A DNA stretch of 50,917 nt from Acidovorax sp. (lineage in GTDB: Bacteria > Pseudomonadota > Gammaproteobacteria > Burkholderiales > Burkholderiaceae_C), in NCBI RefSeq assembly GCF_027492855.1, contig NZ_JAPUDY010000087.1, positions 1-50,917 of the forward strand, read 5' to 3'. The position numbers and the translations under genes were made by a program. The notes beneath the pieces are model-generated. The model saw only the letters and a program-made list of their open reading frames with translations, had not been told where the DNA came from and ran no database searches. Below are positions 36,538 to 45,827 of the stretch, in pieces (within the stretch, counting starts at the first letter, position 1; each line of letters starts with the position of its first letter).

Positions 36538-37089
36538 ATGCAGATTCGCTGCGCACTCGTCGGCATGCCCGGCTCGGGCAAGTCCACCGTCGGCCGGCAT
36601 CTGGCCAACCGGGCGGGCGTGCCCTTCATCGACCTGGACCACCGGCTGGAACAGACCCTGGGCACCACCATCCGCAGTTTTTTCGAGGCCGAAGGCGAAG
36701 CCCGCTTTCGTGATCTGGAAGCCCAGGTGCTGGCCGAAGTCACCCAGCAGCCCGGCGGCATGGTCCTCTCCACCGGCGGCGGCGCCGTGCTGCGCCCCGA
36801 GAACCGCGAAGTCCTGCGCCAATTCGGCAACGTGCTGTACCTGCGCGCCTCGCCCGAAGAAATCTTCAAGCGCGTCAAACACGACAAGACCCGCCCCCTG
36901 CTGCAAGGCGGCAACCCCATGGACAAGCTGCGCGACCTTTATGCCCAGCGCGACCACCTGTACCGCGAGACCGCCCACTACGTGATCGAGACCGGGCGGC
37001 CGTCAGTGCATACGCTGGTCAATATGGTGATGATGCAGTTGGAGATGGCGCAGAGTGCGGGTGGGGCGGCGCCCGCCGGGCCACGCTGA
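36538..37089 (+). CDS. aroK: Shikimate kinase
   Basis: 183 residues, the normal size. Walker A is VGMPGSGKSTVGRHLA at residues 8-23. The shikimate-binding segment DLDHRLEQTLG is next (DxD variant), then LSTGGGAVLRPENR and the LID region with KTRPLLQG. It phosphorylates shikimate at O3 with ATP in the chorismate pathway. It stands alone here, without the usual aroB downstream: within 30 bases of its end comes the decayed border of the nitrilase islet, which suggests an insertion or deletion at this point. Confidence 0.93.
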   Translation: MQIRCALVGMPGSGKSTVGRHLANRAGVPFIDLDHRLEQTLGTTIRSFFEAEGEARFRDLEAQVLAEVTQQPGGMVLSTGGGAVLRPENREVLRQFGNVLYLRASPEEIFKRVKHDKTRPLLQGGNPMDKLRDLYAQRDHLYRETAHYVIETGRPSVHTLVNMVMMQLEMAQSAGGAAPAGPR

Positions 37090-37116
37090 ACAACAAACGT
37101 CCGCAGCAGGCCCGCT

Positions 37117-37290
37117 CTATGCGATGAAGAACGGCGCGTTGGTGATCAACGCCCTCTCGCCATCCCAGAACTCTTGGTGTTTGTGATGGGTCTCGATGGC
37201 CTCGGCCACGCAGCGGCCGTCGAAGCGAACTTGAAACTCTCGCATGCCGTCGTGAAAAAGCGCTCGCTCAATCGCGGGAGCCTCCAACAT
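37117..37290 (-). pseudogene. Truncated pyridoxamine-5'-phosphate-oxidase-like fragment
   Basis: 57 residues remain: FHDGMREFQVRFDGRCVAEA, then HQEFWDGERALITNAPFFIA and a stop. This matches the N-terminal part of small FMN-binding PPOX-family proteins, which normally continue for another 100 or more residues. The frame starts inside the nitrilase 3' end. The missing remainder abuts aroK, so the gene was probably cut by a rearrangement. Confidence 0.55.
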
Positions 37291-38209
37291 GGCTGACGGC
37301 AATCTGCGGCCGCTCATCCACGCGCAGGCTGAAAATGTCGGCGCGCGAATAATGACCAGCGACATCGAAATCGAATTTCCCGCGGACGATGTCCTCTATG
37401 TCCAGGTCTGCAGTCAGAATCGATTCGCCCGAGAAGTCGGGGCCGGCCAACACCTCTCCCAGTGGGCTGATGATCATGCTTCCGCCTCGCATCAGCACGT
37501 GCCCCGGTTCGTCGGAGATCTTGTTTCGCATCCCCTTCGGAAAATCCGCCCTCGTCAGGAACTGGCACGCCGACAAGACGAAACAACGACCTTCCAGCGC
37601 GACGTGCCGCATCGTCGCAGCCCAGCTGTCCCGGTCATCCGCGGTGGGCGCGCAGTAGAGGGCGACGCCCTTGCCATACATCGCCATCCGCATCAGCGGC
37701 ATGTAGTTTTCCCAGCAGATGACCGCCCCCAGCTTTCCCCACGGCGTGTCCACAGTGGTGAGCGTGGAGCCGTCGCCAAACCCCCAGCACAAGCGCTCTG
37801 CCGCTGTCGGCATCAGCTTGCGGTGCTTTCCAAGCAATGTTCCTTCAGGACCGAAGAAAAGGGCGGTGCAGTAGAGGGTCCCGCCGTCACGCTCGATCAC
37901 GCCAATCGTCAGGAACAAACCGGCCCTTTTTGCTGCATTGGCGAGTGCCTGCGTGTGAGGGCCGGGCACATCAATGGCGCACGCGGCGTAGTCAGCGTAC
38001 TCCTGCCGACTCTCGGTGGTTCGCTTGCCGATGAAAATGTCGAAGTCGGCGCCCTTTGGGTATCCCCCGATAAAGGCTTCTGGAAACACGGCCACCTGGG
38101 CCCCGCGTTTTCCACACTCTTCAATCAGCGAGACGGCCTTTGCGACCGTGGCCGGTGTGTCATCGCCCACAGAGCTCGCTTGAACCACGCATGCTTTCAG
38201 TGTTTTCAT
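37268..38209 (-). CDS. Nitrilase
   Basis: 313 residues from ATG 38209, behind CAGGAGA. The catalytic triad of the nitrilase branch is present: Glu in VAVFPEAFIGGYPKG, Lys in LLGKHRKLMPTAAERLCWG and Cys in LGAVICWENYMPLMRMAMY. The phrases after the Lys and Cys are those of true nitrilases (nitrile to acid plus ammonia) rather than amidases. Aromatic or arylaliphatic substrates are common for this type but cannot be decided. Upstream lie remnants of an ABC importer and a divergent TrmB-like regulator, so it was probably part of a small nitrile-use operon. Confidence 0.88.
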   Translation of the reverse strand: MKTLKACVVQASSVGDDTPATVAKAVSLIEECGKRGAQVAVFPEAFIGGYPKGADFDIFIGKRTTESRQEYADYAACAIDVPGPHTQALANAAKRAGLFLTIGVIERDGGTLYCTALFFGPEGTLLGKHRKLMPTAAERLCWGFGDGSTLTTVDTPWGKLGAVICWENYMPLMRMAMYGKGVALYCAPTADDRDSWAATMRHVALEGRCFVLSACQFLTRADFPKGMRNKISDEPGHVLMRGGSMIISPLGEVLAGPDFSGESILTADLDIEDIVRGKFDFDVAGHYSRADIFSLRVDERPQIAVSHVGGSRD

Positions 38210-38222
38210 AGGTTTCTCCTGT

Positions 38223-38660
38223 TTAGATACCGAGGTACGTTCTGCGCACCTCGTCATTACCGACCAGTTCATCAACCGTTCCGCTCAGTGCTGCGTGCCC
38301 GCTCTCGAGCACAGCCACGATCAACGTCAAATTCGTCGTGGCAAGCAAGTTGCGCAGGGTTGCCATGACGCTGTCCATTTCCAGCAGCACAAACACCGCT
38401 ACAACTTCATCCAGCAGCAGAAGGCCGCGTAGCGAGCACACGCGCGACTTCGCCAAGCGCCTTCTGAGGGAAGCCAGGCCATCCGCTTACGCGTTGGCGG
38501 CATTGCCCGAGACCGATTTCATTCCATTGCGGGGCGCTCGCACCGAACCGTGCGCTGGCACCGCTTAGCAGCAGAACGACGCCGATTTTTTGCGGCGCCG
38601 TGTGGGCTGAAAGACTCGCGGTTGGCAACAGGCCGCGGTGATCGAAAGCAGGCGTTTCAT
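38223..38660 (-). pseudogene. Remnant of a liv-type ABC transporter operon
   Basis: From ATG 38660 the sequence reads MKRLLSITAA, then after a frame change CLLPTASLSAHTAPQKIGVV, like the signal and first strand of a LivK binding protein. It then passes abruptly into phrases of a LivF ATPase (ALGEVARVLATRP, LLLLDE) across another frame change and ends GNDEVRRTYLGI, the LivF C-terminus. A large deletion has joined the first and last genes of an importer operon. Nothing here can be functional. Confidence 0.65.
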
Positions 38661-38827
38661 GGCTTCATCCTCAATGTTGGTGTCGACCTGAATCGCATGA
38701 TTCGGCGTGATCGCAAGTATCAAAGCCGTCTTACTTGGATGTCAATAAATTTCGACACATCGATATTGAATTGCAAGGAAAACACCTAATTTTCTTGATA
38801 GATTTACATCTATTTTCATGGAAAATG

Positions 38828-38847
38828 TTGTCGAGATTTTTCGACAA
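38828..38847. promoter_or_regulatory. Candidate operator of the TrmB-like regulator
   Basis: TTGTCGA (38828-38834) and TCGACAA (38841-38847) are perfect inverted halves with a 6-base spacer, 8 bases before the regulator start. A further half, TTCGACA, is at 38751-38757. The whole 38700-38855 region is AT-rich, as expected of a divergent promoter. Confidence 0.5.
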
Positions 38848-38855
38848 ATTGGAAA

Positions 38856-39602
38856 ATGATGATTGAAAAACTTGCAGCGATGGGACTCGATCCAAAAGAG
38901 CAACGCTTCTACTTGGCGGCCTTGGAGTTGGGGGCCGCGCCGGTCACGGCAGTGGCAAACAGAGCGGGCGTAACGCGGACAAACGGCTATGACCTGCTTG
39001 CACGTCTTGAGAAACGTGGGTTGCTTGCGCAAGTACACGGTGAGGAAGGTATTCGGCAGGTCGTACCCGCAGACCCTGGCGTTTTGATCCGCGACTGGGA
39101 ACAAACGCGGCTGATGCTCAACGATCTGGTTCCCGAGCTAAGGTCTCTGTTCAACAGCAGCCCGCGTAAGCCACGGTTGCGTATTCACGAGGGCGTAGAT
39201 GGAATTCAGCGAGCCATATGGGCGACCCTCGAATGCAAGTCGGGCGTTCTGCTGGGGATTCTTTCAATGCACGAGCTGATGGAAGTGCCCGGCGATGCCT
39301 GGATGGCGACCTACATCGCTGAACGCGTTCGTCGCGGAATCAAGCTGGAAGTCGTTCGATCTCATTCGCGAGAGACCATGAAGGTCTGGCCAGCCAGCAA
39401 AGGAGAGCTGCGGGAGCTCCGCTACGCGCCTCCTGGTGTGGACTTGGGAATGACGGCGTATATCAGCGACGATACGGTGACCTATGTTTCATCCAAGAAC
39501 GAGAACTATGCACTGACCATTGAGAGCCGGGAACTGGCCTCGTTGCAGCGCAGCCTTTTCAAGTCGCTTTGGGCGATTTCCCAGCTTGACCAGACGAGCT
39601 AA
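38856..39602 (+). CDS. TrmB-family transcriptional regulator
   Basis: 248 residues. A winged helix opens the protein (LAAMGLDPKEQRFYLAALEL, then VTAVANRAGVTRTNGYDLLARLEKRGLL). The rest resembles the sugar- or effector-sensing part of TrmB-like proteins (IHEGVDGIQRAIWATLE, LEVVRSHSRETMKVWPASKG, YISDDTVTYVSSKNENYALTIES). It is divergent from the importer remnant and the nitrilase and is likely their local regulator. ATG 38859 is an equally good start. The next 82 bases, up to the CRISPR array, hold no clear feature. Confidence 0.75.
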   Translation: MMIEKLAAMGLDPKEQRFYLAALELGAAPVTAVANRAGVTRTNGYDLLARLEKRGLLAQVHGEEGIRQVVPADPGVLIRDWEQTRLMLNDLVPELRSLFNSSPRKPRLRIHEGVDGIQRAIWATLECKSGVLLGILSMHELMEVPGDAWMATYIAERVRRGIKLEVVRSHSRETMKVWPASKGELRELRYAPPGVDLGMTAYISDDTVTYVSSKNENYALTIESRELASLQRSLFKSLWAISQLDQTS

Positions 39603-39684
39603 GAACCTGTTCATTGTTTCCCCGAGGATGCAAGATGAATTGCCCCGGGGCGATTCAGGGCTGTCACGGAAATTTCTACTTTGA

Positions 39685-41106
39685 GTTCCGGCCAGTGCGC
39701 ATATCCCAGTGATCTAGACTGGGACCATCGTGGCGCTGCAAGGTGGCGCTGTTCCGGCCAGTGCGCATATCCCAGTGATCTAGACTCAGGGCAGCCAGGA
39801 ATGGCATGCCTATCGCGTTCCGGCCAGTGCGCATATCCCAGTGATCTAGACTCAGTTGCTGGCCGCGCCCGCAGCACCCACCGTTCCGGCCAGTGCGCAT
39901 ATCCCAGTGATCTAGACTGCATTTGACGTGGGCACCAACTACGTGCCCGTTCCGGCCAGTGCGCATATCCCAGTGATCTAGACTCGGCAGGGCAATGTGG
40001 TCATCGGAAGAGGAGTTCCGGCCAGTGCGCATATCCCAGTGATCTAGACTTAGGCCTTTGGCGATGTGTGGAGATTTTGAGTTCCGGCCAGTGCGCATAT
40101 CCCAGTGATCTAGACTCGCGCGCGTGGCGGGCTTCCCGTTTGAGCAGTTCCGGCCAGTGCGCATATCCCAGTGATCTAGACTGAGGCGCCGGGGTAATCA
40201 CTGCGATCACCAGTTCCGGCCAGTGCGCATATCCCAGTGATCTAGACTAGCGGGCGCGAGAAGCATGTGTTCTCGGTGGTTCCGGCCAGTGCGCATATCC
40301 CAGTGATCTAGACTGCCGCCACCATCACCCAGCGCGGTGCGCAGGTTCCGGCCAGTGCGCATATCCCAGTGATCTAGACTCATGGGCTACCGCAACGCGG
40401 CGGGCCTGCAGTTCCGGCCAGTGCGCATATCCCAGTGATCTAGACTCGAGGCGGTGGACTGCCCGGCGCTTTCTAAGTTCCGGCCAGTGCGCATATCCCA
40501 GTGATCTAGACTTTCCCGGCGAAGCTAGAGCGCGACAGGCAGGTTCCGGCCAGTGCGCATATCCCAGTGATCTAGACTGAGTTTTCGAGGTGCAGCACGG
40601 TGATCAGGGTTCCGGCCAGTGCGCATATCCCAGTGATCTAGACTGACTGAACCGACCAGCGAAAACCAACGAGAGTTCCGGCCAGTGCGCATATCCCAGT
40701 GATCTAGACTCTGAGAGTTTTACGTTTGCCAGACCGACGTGTTCCGGCCAGTGCGCATATCCCAGTGATCTAGACTGGTTCAGGCGGTGTTGGCGTTCCT
40801 CGCGTTGTTCCGGCCAGTGCGCATATCCCAGTGATCTAGACTAGCGGTTCGTTTGAGGTGGCGGTGCCAGCTGTTCCGGCCAGTGCGCATATCCCAGTGA
40901 TCTAGACTGCGGTGCTCGGCCACCTGACAGCGGTGCGAGTTCCGGCCAGTGCGCATATCCCAGTGATCTAGACTTTGTTGCTCATCTGCGTGTAGGCGCC
41001 CAAAGTTCCGGCCAGTGCGCATATCCCAGTGATCTAGACTCTGTGCGGCCATGGCTGTACGCGTGTTCTGGTTCCGGCCAGTGCGCATATCCCAGTGATC
41101 TAGACT
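39685..41106 (+). CRISPR. Type II-C CRISPR array, 22 repeats and 21 spacers
   Basis: A 36-base repeat beginning GTTCCGGCCAGTGCGC and ending CAGTGATCTAGACT recurs every 66 bases from 39685 to 41106; every spacer is 30 bases. All copies read alike, including both terminal ones. The repeat pairs with the tracrRNA anti-repeat over 17 uninterrupted bases (ATCACTGGGATATGCGC), which fixes transcription as rightward, opposite to the cas genes. The repeat ends in TAGACT, which resembles a -10 box, so each repeat may drive its own crRNA as in Neisseria type II-C arrays; no good -35 is visible. Spacers have the base composition of coding DNA. The 71 bases between array and cas2 hold no gene. Confidence 0.97.
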
Positions 41107-41177
41107 CTGATCGCGATAACTCCTTGATTCGTTAGAGAGTTTTTCGCTTTCAGAGGCCTAGAAATCAGCGCCCTGGT

Positions 41178-41504
41178 TCAGAAAAGGTCGAATTGGTCCG
41201 GCGCTTTTTGCGCGGGTTGTTTCGTGCGCCCGCGATAGGTGATCGCGCGCTCGTATTGTTTGTCGGTGAACTGGAAGATATGCACTTTACCACCCGGAGG
41301 CAAGGCGCGTTCGACCGCGCGGCACAGCGTGTCCACTTGTGTCTGACTGGTGCAAAACCGCATGTACACGCTGAACTGGCTCATTTCGCAGCCCAGGTCG
41401 AGTAGCGTGTTACGAAACTGCGTGGCGGCCTTGCGTTCAGCCTTCTCCACCACCGGTAAATCGAACATGACCACCATCCACATAAGTCGGTACCCAGACA
41501 ACAT
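41178..41504 (-). CDS. cas2: CRISPR-associated endonuclease Cas2
   Basis: 108 residues. The ferredoxin-like start MLSGYRLMWMVVMFDLPVVE has the conserved Asp after the first strand, followed by FRNTLLDLGCEMSQFSVYMRFC and GGKVHIFQFTDKQYE, typical of type II Cas2. It joins Cas1 as the structural core of the spacer integrase. It is the last gene of the leftward cas operon, 24 bases after cas1. Confidence 0.95.
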   Translation of the reverse strand: MLSGYRLMWMVVMFDLPVVEKAERKAATQFRNTLLDLGCEMSQFSVYMRFCTSQTQVDTLCRAVERALPPGGKVHIFQFTDKQYERAITYRGRTKQPAQKAPDQFDLF

Positions 41505-41528
41505 GGTGCGTGCGGCTGGCGGCGCGGG

Positions 41529-42458
41529 TCAATCAGGCTCGAAACTGCCCGCCAGCGAAAGAGGCAAACCAGGCAAGGGCAAATCAAGCTTCGCACGTTC
41601 ACCCAGATAGACCTGCGCCAGCGACGTGGCAAGGCGCTGCATGCACACCATCACGGGTGTCACGCCCGCTGCCGTCTGCATGTCGTCGTACAGCACACGC
41701 ACCAAGGCACGTTTGGTGTCGGGGGTGACGTGTGGCTCGCCAGCTTTGTTCAATTGCCACGCCTTGAGATCCACCACCGGACGAAAGGGCTCCATCAGGT
41801 CGTCCACCAGTCGCATGGCGTTGGCGTCATTGCTGTGATGCAGGCCGATGCTGGGGTGCAAGCCAGCTGCCACCACAGCGCGGGCCGTGGCGGACCGCAG
41901 GATGGTGTAGCCGTAGTTCAGCAAGCCATTCAATCCATCGCCGTCCTGGTCGCGCCGAAAATCCGAGCCAAACAAAAGCCCCCAATAGCGGCGCGCGCCT
42001 TGCGCTTCTATGTTCTCGGGGTCACCGCTTTTAACTTTGGACACCAGGGCTTGCAGGGGCGCCGTTGGCGCGGCGGCGGCCTCCAAGGCTGCGGCCTGTT
42101 GCTCCAGTTTGGACTTGACCACTGCTGCCCACAGACGCTTTTGCATTGGCAATCCTGCCGCAATCTGCGCCTCTATGCGCTTGGCTTGAACATGGTGGCC
42201 GTCAAGCGAAAGCAGCATACCCACGGCGTTGTGGTTGGCGCCGCACAGCACAAAGGGCGCGCCACGCTCGGCCAAAGCCACCAGCAGATTGTTGGTATAG
42301 CTCAGGCCGTGGGCGTTGGCGATGACGGCGGCAATGTCGTCCAGCGGCACCTGGCCCAGTTCCTTGCGGTCGCCTTCGGTGTCCTTCACCACCATAAAGC
42401 CGCGATTCACAAAGAGGTGGCGCCGGTCGTCTGCGATTTCGACAATGCGGCCGATCAT
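41529..42458 (-). CDS. cas1: CRISPR-associated integrase Cas1
   Basis: 309 residues. The metal ligands lie in NIEAQGARRYWGLLF (Glu151), GLHHSNDANAMRLVDDLMEPFR (His and Asp region) and the following Asp/Glu. The N-terminal beta domain (MIGRIVEIADDRRHLFVNRG) is standard for type II. It inserts new spacers together with Cas2, assisted by Cas9 in type II systems. No csn2 or cas4 is present, which defines subtype II-C. The start lies 6 bases after the cas9 stop, so the genes are co-transcribed. Confidence 0.95.
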   Translation of the reverse strand: MIGRIVEIADDRRHLFVNRGFMVVKDTEGDRKELGQVPLDDIAAVIANAHGLSYTNNLLVALAERGAPFVLCGANHNAVGMLLSLDGHHVQAKRIEAQIAAGLPMQKRLWAAVVKSKLEQQAAALEAAAAPTAPLQALVSKVKSGDPENIEAQGARRYWGLLFGSDFRRDQDGDGLNGLLNYGYTILRSATARAVVAAGLHPSIGLHHSNDANAMRLVDDLMEPFRPVVDLKAWQLNKAGEPHVTPDTKRALVRVLYDDMQTAAGVTPVMVCMQRLATSLAQVYLGERAKLDLPLPGLPLSLAGSFEPD

Positions 42459-42464
42459 GGCGCT

Positions 42465-45400
42465 TCAGCCTTGGAAGCCAGGGTCACGCAACTCGCCGAT
42501 GGGGGAGATGGTGACTTGGCGCCCTTGAGCGACTTGCAATGATCCTGCCTGCTTGTAGGTATATCGCCACGCTCCATCTGGATTGCGATTTCTGGCGTCG
42601 ACGTTGGCTTCATGATGGTCAGCAAGGCTTAGCCGACCTGCCGAGTTAATTGATGCGATGCGCATCGTTCGCTCATTGCTATCGACTTCCAGTCGAACGA
42701 AATCATCAATGACCAGTCGCATCACCAACTGTCTGCCGTTCTGCCCCACCTTGATGTGTCGCATACCATTCAGCCCTTTCTGTCGAACGATCCGATACGC
42801 CTCAAACGTCGAGATCACCTCCCCCTCCCACCTGCCCTTGTCATTCACCGTGATCTCAATACAGTAATTGCTGCCGCCCACATAGCCCTTGTAGGGCAAT
42901 GGCCGCCCTTCGGCATCCACGCCATGGCGGCTTGGCTGGGTGGGTTCTGCAATGCGGATCAGGTTGCTAATCTCGCGCCCAGTGCTGCCGTCAGCCTTGC
43001 GCCGCTGTTTGATGCTGCCGTCCTTGCGAATACCGTAAGAGGTTTCCTCCATCATCGCGCCTTCAAAGCCGTGGTCGGGCTTGTGGCTCACCCAGATGTG
43101 GCGCACAGCGCGTTCCACATGGTCGCGGTAGGTATCCCACGGCAGAGGCATTTCTTCAACCAGCCGCGTCAGACCACCCTCGCGCGCTTGCGCATTGGCG
43201 CTGGCAAAGCGCTGCATCAAGCCCTGGTCGGTCACGCCGATCACGCAAGCGTCCACGGCATGGTGACGATGGTCGTTGCGGTTTTTCTCGCCGTTCAAGC
43301 CCAACACATCGTTCAGGCCGAATTTGGCGCGCAGCATCGCCGTCATTTGGCCGGGGATGACGCGCGTGGCGCTTCCGGGGCATACCAGCCGCAGGTAGCT
43401 GGCGGCCACGCGCGACAGGTAGCGCGTGTCGTTGAGCGCGCGGGCCAAAAAGTCCTTGTCCTCGCCCAGCCAACGCTCGTAACCATCCGGCGCGAAGCGG
43501 TAGCGCTTGCGCAGCGGCATGCGCTCGGCGCGCTGAAGAATGCCGTCATAGCTCCAACCTTGCGATTCAAAGTCGGCGCGCGCATCCCACGGCGTGCGGT
43601 TGCGCTTGATGCGATTGGCCTCGCGCAGGGCCACGGTGCGGTTGTTGAGGCTGTCGTCCAGCGTTTTTGAAAACGGCAAGATGTGTTCAATCTCCACCCG
43701 CTCGCTCAGCAACATGGCGGCGCTGATCTGCACGCCGCTGTACGGGCAGCGGCGGTCGGCCACGTCAAAGCTCAGCTCTTCCCACAAAATCCACTTTTGG
43801 ATGTCGCTGGTGCGCACGCGCTCGATACTGATGCCCAGGGTCTCGGCAATCCGTTCGCGGATGCGGGTGTTGCGCTTTTGGTTGTCTGCCTGCTTGCGCT
43901 GGGCATCCTGCTTCTGCTCACGGCTTTGTTTCAGGTCGCGCGCCAGCTCAACCACTATCTCGGTGGGGCGGCCATAGCGGCGAATGAGCGCATTCACCAC
44001 CACGCGCACCTGATTCAACCCGATGTGCACCGTGGGGTTGGCGATCTTGCCGAAGCGCTTTTCCTCCGGGTCTTCGGGCTTTCCGGTGCCAAAGGCCACA
44101 TGGCGTTGCAAGGCCTTGCCGTAGTAGGGTAACTGCTTGAAGGCGAACACCGGTTTGATCTCGCCCGTGGAGGCGATGGTGCGCTCCCCCACCGGGTCCA
44201 CCTCGTCCTGCGAGAACTCAAAGTCAAACCCCAGATCGCTGTGATGCGAAAAGCCGGCGGCCAACACCGCCTTGTCGTAGGTCACCACGTCACGCGCCAG
44301 CTCGGGCACGATGCGTGCCAGGGCCTTGCGGCTCAGGCTTCCGTAGCCTTCGGGCAAGGCCGTGTTGGCAATGGCCTCGGCCCGCGCCTCATCCACGCTT
44401 GCGTGTTGCTGCAGCCAGGCAATCAGCGTCCCCTCACCCTCCTCGCTGACCAGTTGCCACACGATCTCGTCCTGCAGCGCAGTGTCAAAGCTCGCCCACG
44501 CCGTGCCGAACAGCTCCTTGTGCGACAGCAGGGCACTGGTGGCGTTGCCCTTGATTTCGCGGCGTTTTTCGTCCTCCAGGTTGAACTGCACCGTGCCCGA
44601 CAGCTTGAGCACCTTGCGCATCTGCTCAAAACTCATTTTGTTGCGGCCTTCCAGTGCGGCCACCAGGGCATCGCGCTGCGCCAGGGTCAGCGGCAGTTCG
44701 CGCAAGGTTTCATCCAGCAAGCGCAGGTGGTTGACCTCCTGGTAGATGCGAAAGCGCTGCGTGCTGGGCAAGGCCAGCGGTGCGCGCTCTTCCTCGGGCA
44801 GCAGGGTGCAGCGGCCAGGCCGCACGGGGCGCAAGTTGCGCTGGTGCAGCAAGGTATCACGCAGATCAGTACGCGCCACCTCGTGAAACAAGCCCGGCTG
44901 CAGCGCAGCTTGCGCGGCCCACAGCGCGTCGAACTCCTGCGCAATCATGGCACGGTCCACGTACAAAGCGTAGCTCTTGTCGGTTTCGCGGTACCGTGCC
45001 CGCACGCCCTGGTTCTTCACGCCTTCTGGCTTTTGCTCCATGCGCACCTTCCAGAACCATTCCCCCACCGTGGCACAGCCGCTGTCCGCAATGTGCTCGC
45101 GCAGTTGGTGGATGGCCTTCTTGAGCGCGCCGCTGTCGTTGTCCTTGCGGTCGGTCTTGCGGTTGCTCTGAAAACCCCGGCGCTGGTTGATGTGGAACAT
45201 CGCCCGCGCAAATTCCCCCGGCGCCAGCGCCTCATGCAGCCCCTTGGCGCGCAATTGGTACGGGTTGAGCCGCTCCAGAGCCTTGCGCTCGGCGGCATCG
45301 GCGGGGAAGAAGCCATGGCGCTGCAATTGCTCCAACATGCGGGCCTTGCGCTTGAGCAGGCGGTCGCGCCGACGGCGCATGGCGCGGGCGGCCCGGCGGG

Positions 45401-45581
45401 TCACAGCCAGTGATGAACCATCCTTGGGGTTGCGGCCATCGCTGAAGATGCGAACACCCGCTTTGATGATGGCGGTCGGCTCATCATGCGCGCTAAGTCG
45501 CAACAGCGACCAACCTAAAGATGTTGAACCCAAATCCAGGGCGAGTCGATAACGGAGAAGATGTTTGCGAAAAGAGATCAA
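42465..45581 (-). CDS. cas9: Type II-C Cas9
   Basis: 1038 residues from TTG 45581, behind AGGGA at a 7-base spacing. From this start the RuvC-I Asp is D16 (RLALDLGSTSLGWSL), the same number as in Neisseria Cas9; the in-frame GTG at 45617 would add 12 residues and has no ribosome site. An Arg-rich bridge helix follows (RRAARAMRRRRDRLLKRK). RuvC-II is IVVELARDLKQS (E545), HNH is VEIEHILPFSKTLDDSLNNR (H633), and RuvC-III is HHAVDACVIG (H774, D777). All catalytic residues are intact, so it should cut DNA guided by crRNA and tracrRNA. The PAM is unknown. Its 5' leader contains a match to the putative long tracrRNA guide. Confidence 0.96.
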   Translation of the reverse strand: MISFRKHLLRYRLALDLGSTSLGWSLLRLSAHDEPTAIIKAGVRIFSDGRNPKDGSSLAVTRRAARAMRRRRDRLLKRKARMLEQLQRHGFFPADAAERKALERLNPYQLRAKGLHEALAPGEFARAMFHINQRRGFQSNRKTDRKDNDSGALKKAIHQLREHIADSGCATVGEWFWKVRMEQKPEGVKNQGVRARYRETDKSYALYVDRAMIAQEFDALWAAQAALQPGLFHEVARTDLRDTLLHQRNLRPVRPGRCTLLPEEERAPLALPSTQRFRIYQEVNHLRLLDETLRELPLTLAQRDALVAALEGRNKMSFEQMRKVLKLSGTVQFNLEDEKRREIKGNATSALLSHKELFGTAWASFDTALQDEIVWQLVSEEGEGTLIAWLQQHASVDEARAEAIANTALPEGYGSLSRKALARIVPELARDVVTYDKAVLAAGFSHHSDLGFDFEFSQDEVDPVGERTIASTGEIKPVFAFKQLPYYGKALQRHVAFGTGKPEDPEEKRFGKIANPTVHIGLNQVRVVVNALIRRYGRPTEIVVELARDLKQSREQKQDAQRKQADNQKRNTRIRERIAETLGISIERVRTSDIQKWILWEELSFDVADRRCPYSGVQISAAMLLSERVEIEHILPFSKTLDDSLNNRTVALREANRIKRNRTPWDARADFESQGWSYDGILQRAERMPLRKRYRFAPDGYERWLGEDKDFLARALNDTRYLSRVAASYLRLVCPGSATRVIPGQMTAMLRAKFGLNDVLGLNGEKNRNDHRHHAVDACVIGVTDQGLMQRFASANAQAREGGLTRLVEEMPLPWDTYRDHVERAVRHIWVSHKPDHGFEGAMMEETSYGIRKDGSIKQRRKADGSTGREISNLIRIAEPTQPSRHGVDAEGRPLPYKGYVGGSNYCIEITVNDKGRWEGEVISTFEAYRIVRQKGLNGMRHIKVGQNGRQLVMRLVIDDFVRLEVDSNERTMRIASINSAGRLSLADHHEANVDARNRNPDGAWRYTYKQAGSLQVAQGRQVTISPIGELRDPGFQG

Positions 45582-45592
45582 TTTAAATTCCC

Positions 45593-45638
45593 TACACGAC
45601 ACCAAATATCTGTACACTCACCCGAAAGAAAGGTGCAA
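45593..45638 (-). promoter_or_regulatory. Putative cas operon promoter with an 11-nt self-target
   Basis: Leftward, TTGCAC (45638-45633) and TACAGA (45614-45609) are separated by 18 bases, a weak sigma-70-like pair; GATATT (45610-45605) is another -10 option. Just downstream, 45603-45593 reads GGTGTCGTGTA, identical to 45760-45770 on the plus strand. The next bases, GGGAATTT, would be the PAM side and include the cas9 Shine-Dalgarno. The target therefore spans the expected transcription start and leader. Confidence 0.55.
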
Positions 45639-45827
45639 AGATGAACAAAAGAAGAGTTCAAAGCGCATGGTCACGCTAGGCTCGTCCATGCGCTGAGAAG
45701 GTAGCCCTGTTGGTGCGGTCATACATTCCATCTCCTCATTTAGCAAGTCCAAATGTGAAGGTGTCGTGTAGTTCCGGCTAGAACGCATATCCCAGTGCTA
45801 TGCATTCAGACGTCTTATACTAGTGAC

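Noticed and set aside
39601-39630. TAAGAACCTGTTCA after the TrmB-like gene, resembling the end of the 20646-20821 element
   Set aside because: Only about 14 bases agree and no opposite arm was found nearby, so it is not a supported copy.
39676-41088. Open frames with repeated peptides SLDHWDMRTGRN and SRSLGYAHWPE across the array
   Set aside because: They are translations of the CRISPR repeat; the 66-base period is a multiple of three, which keeps frames open. They are not genes.
45582-45617. GTG start for cas9, 12 codons upstream
   Set aside because: It has no ribosome site and crosses the putative promoter and leader. TTG 45581 has AGGGA at good spacing and gives D16 as in Neisseria Cas9.
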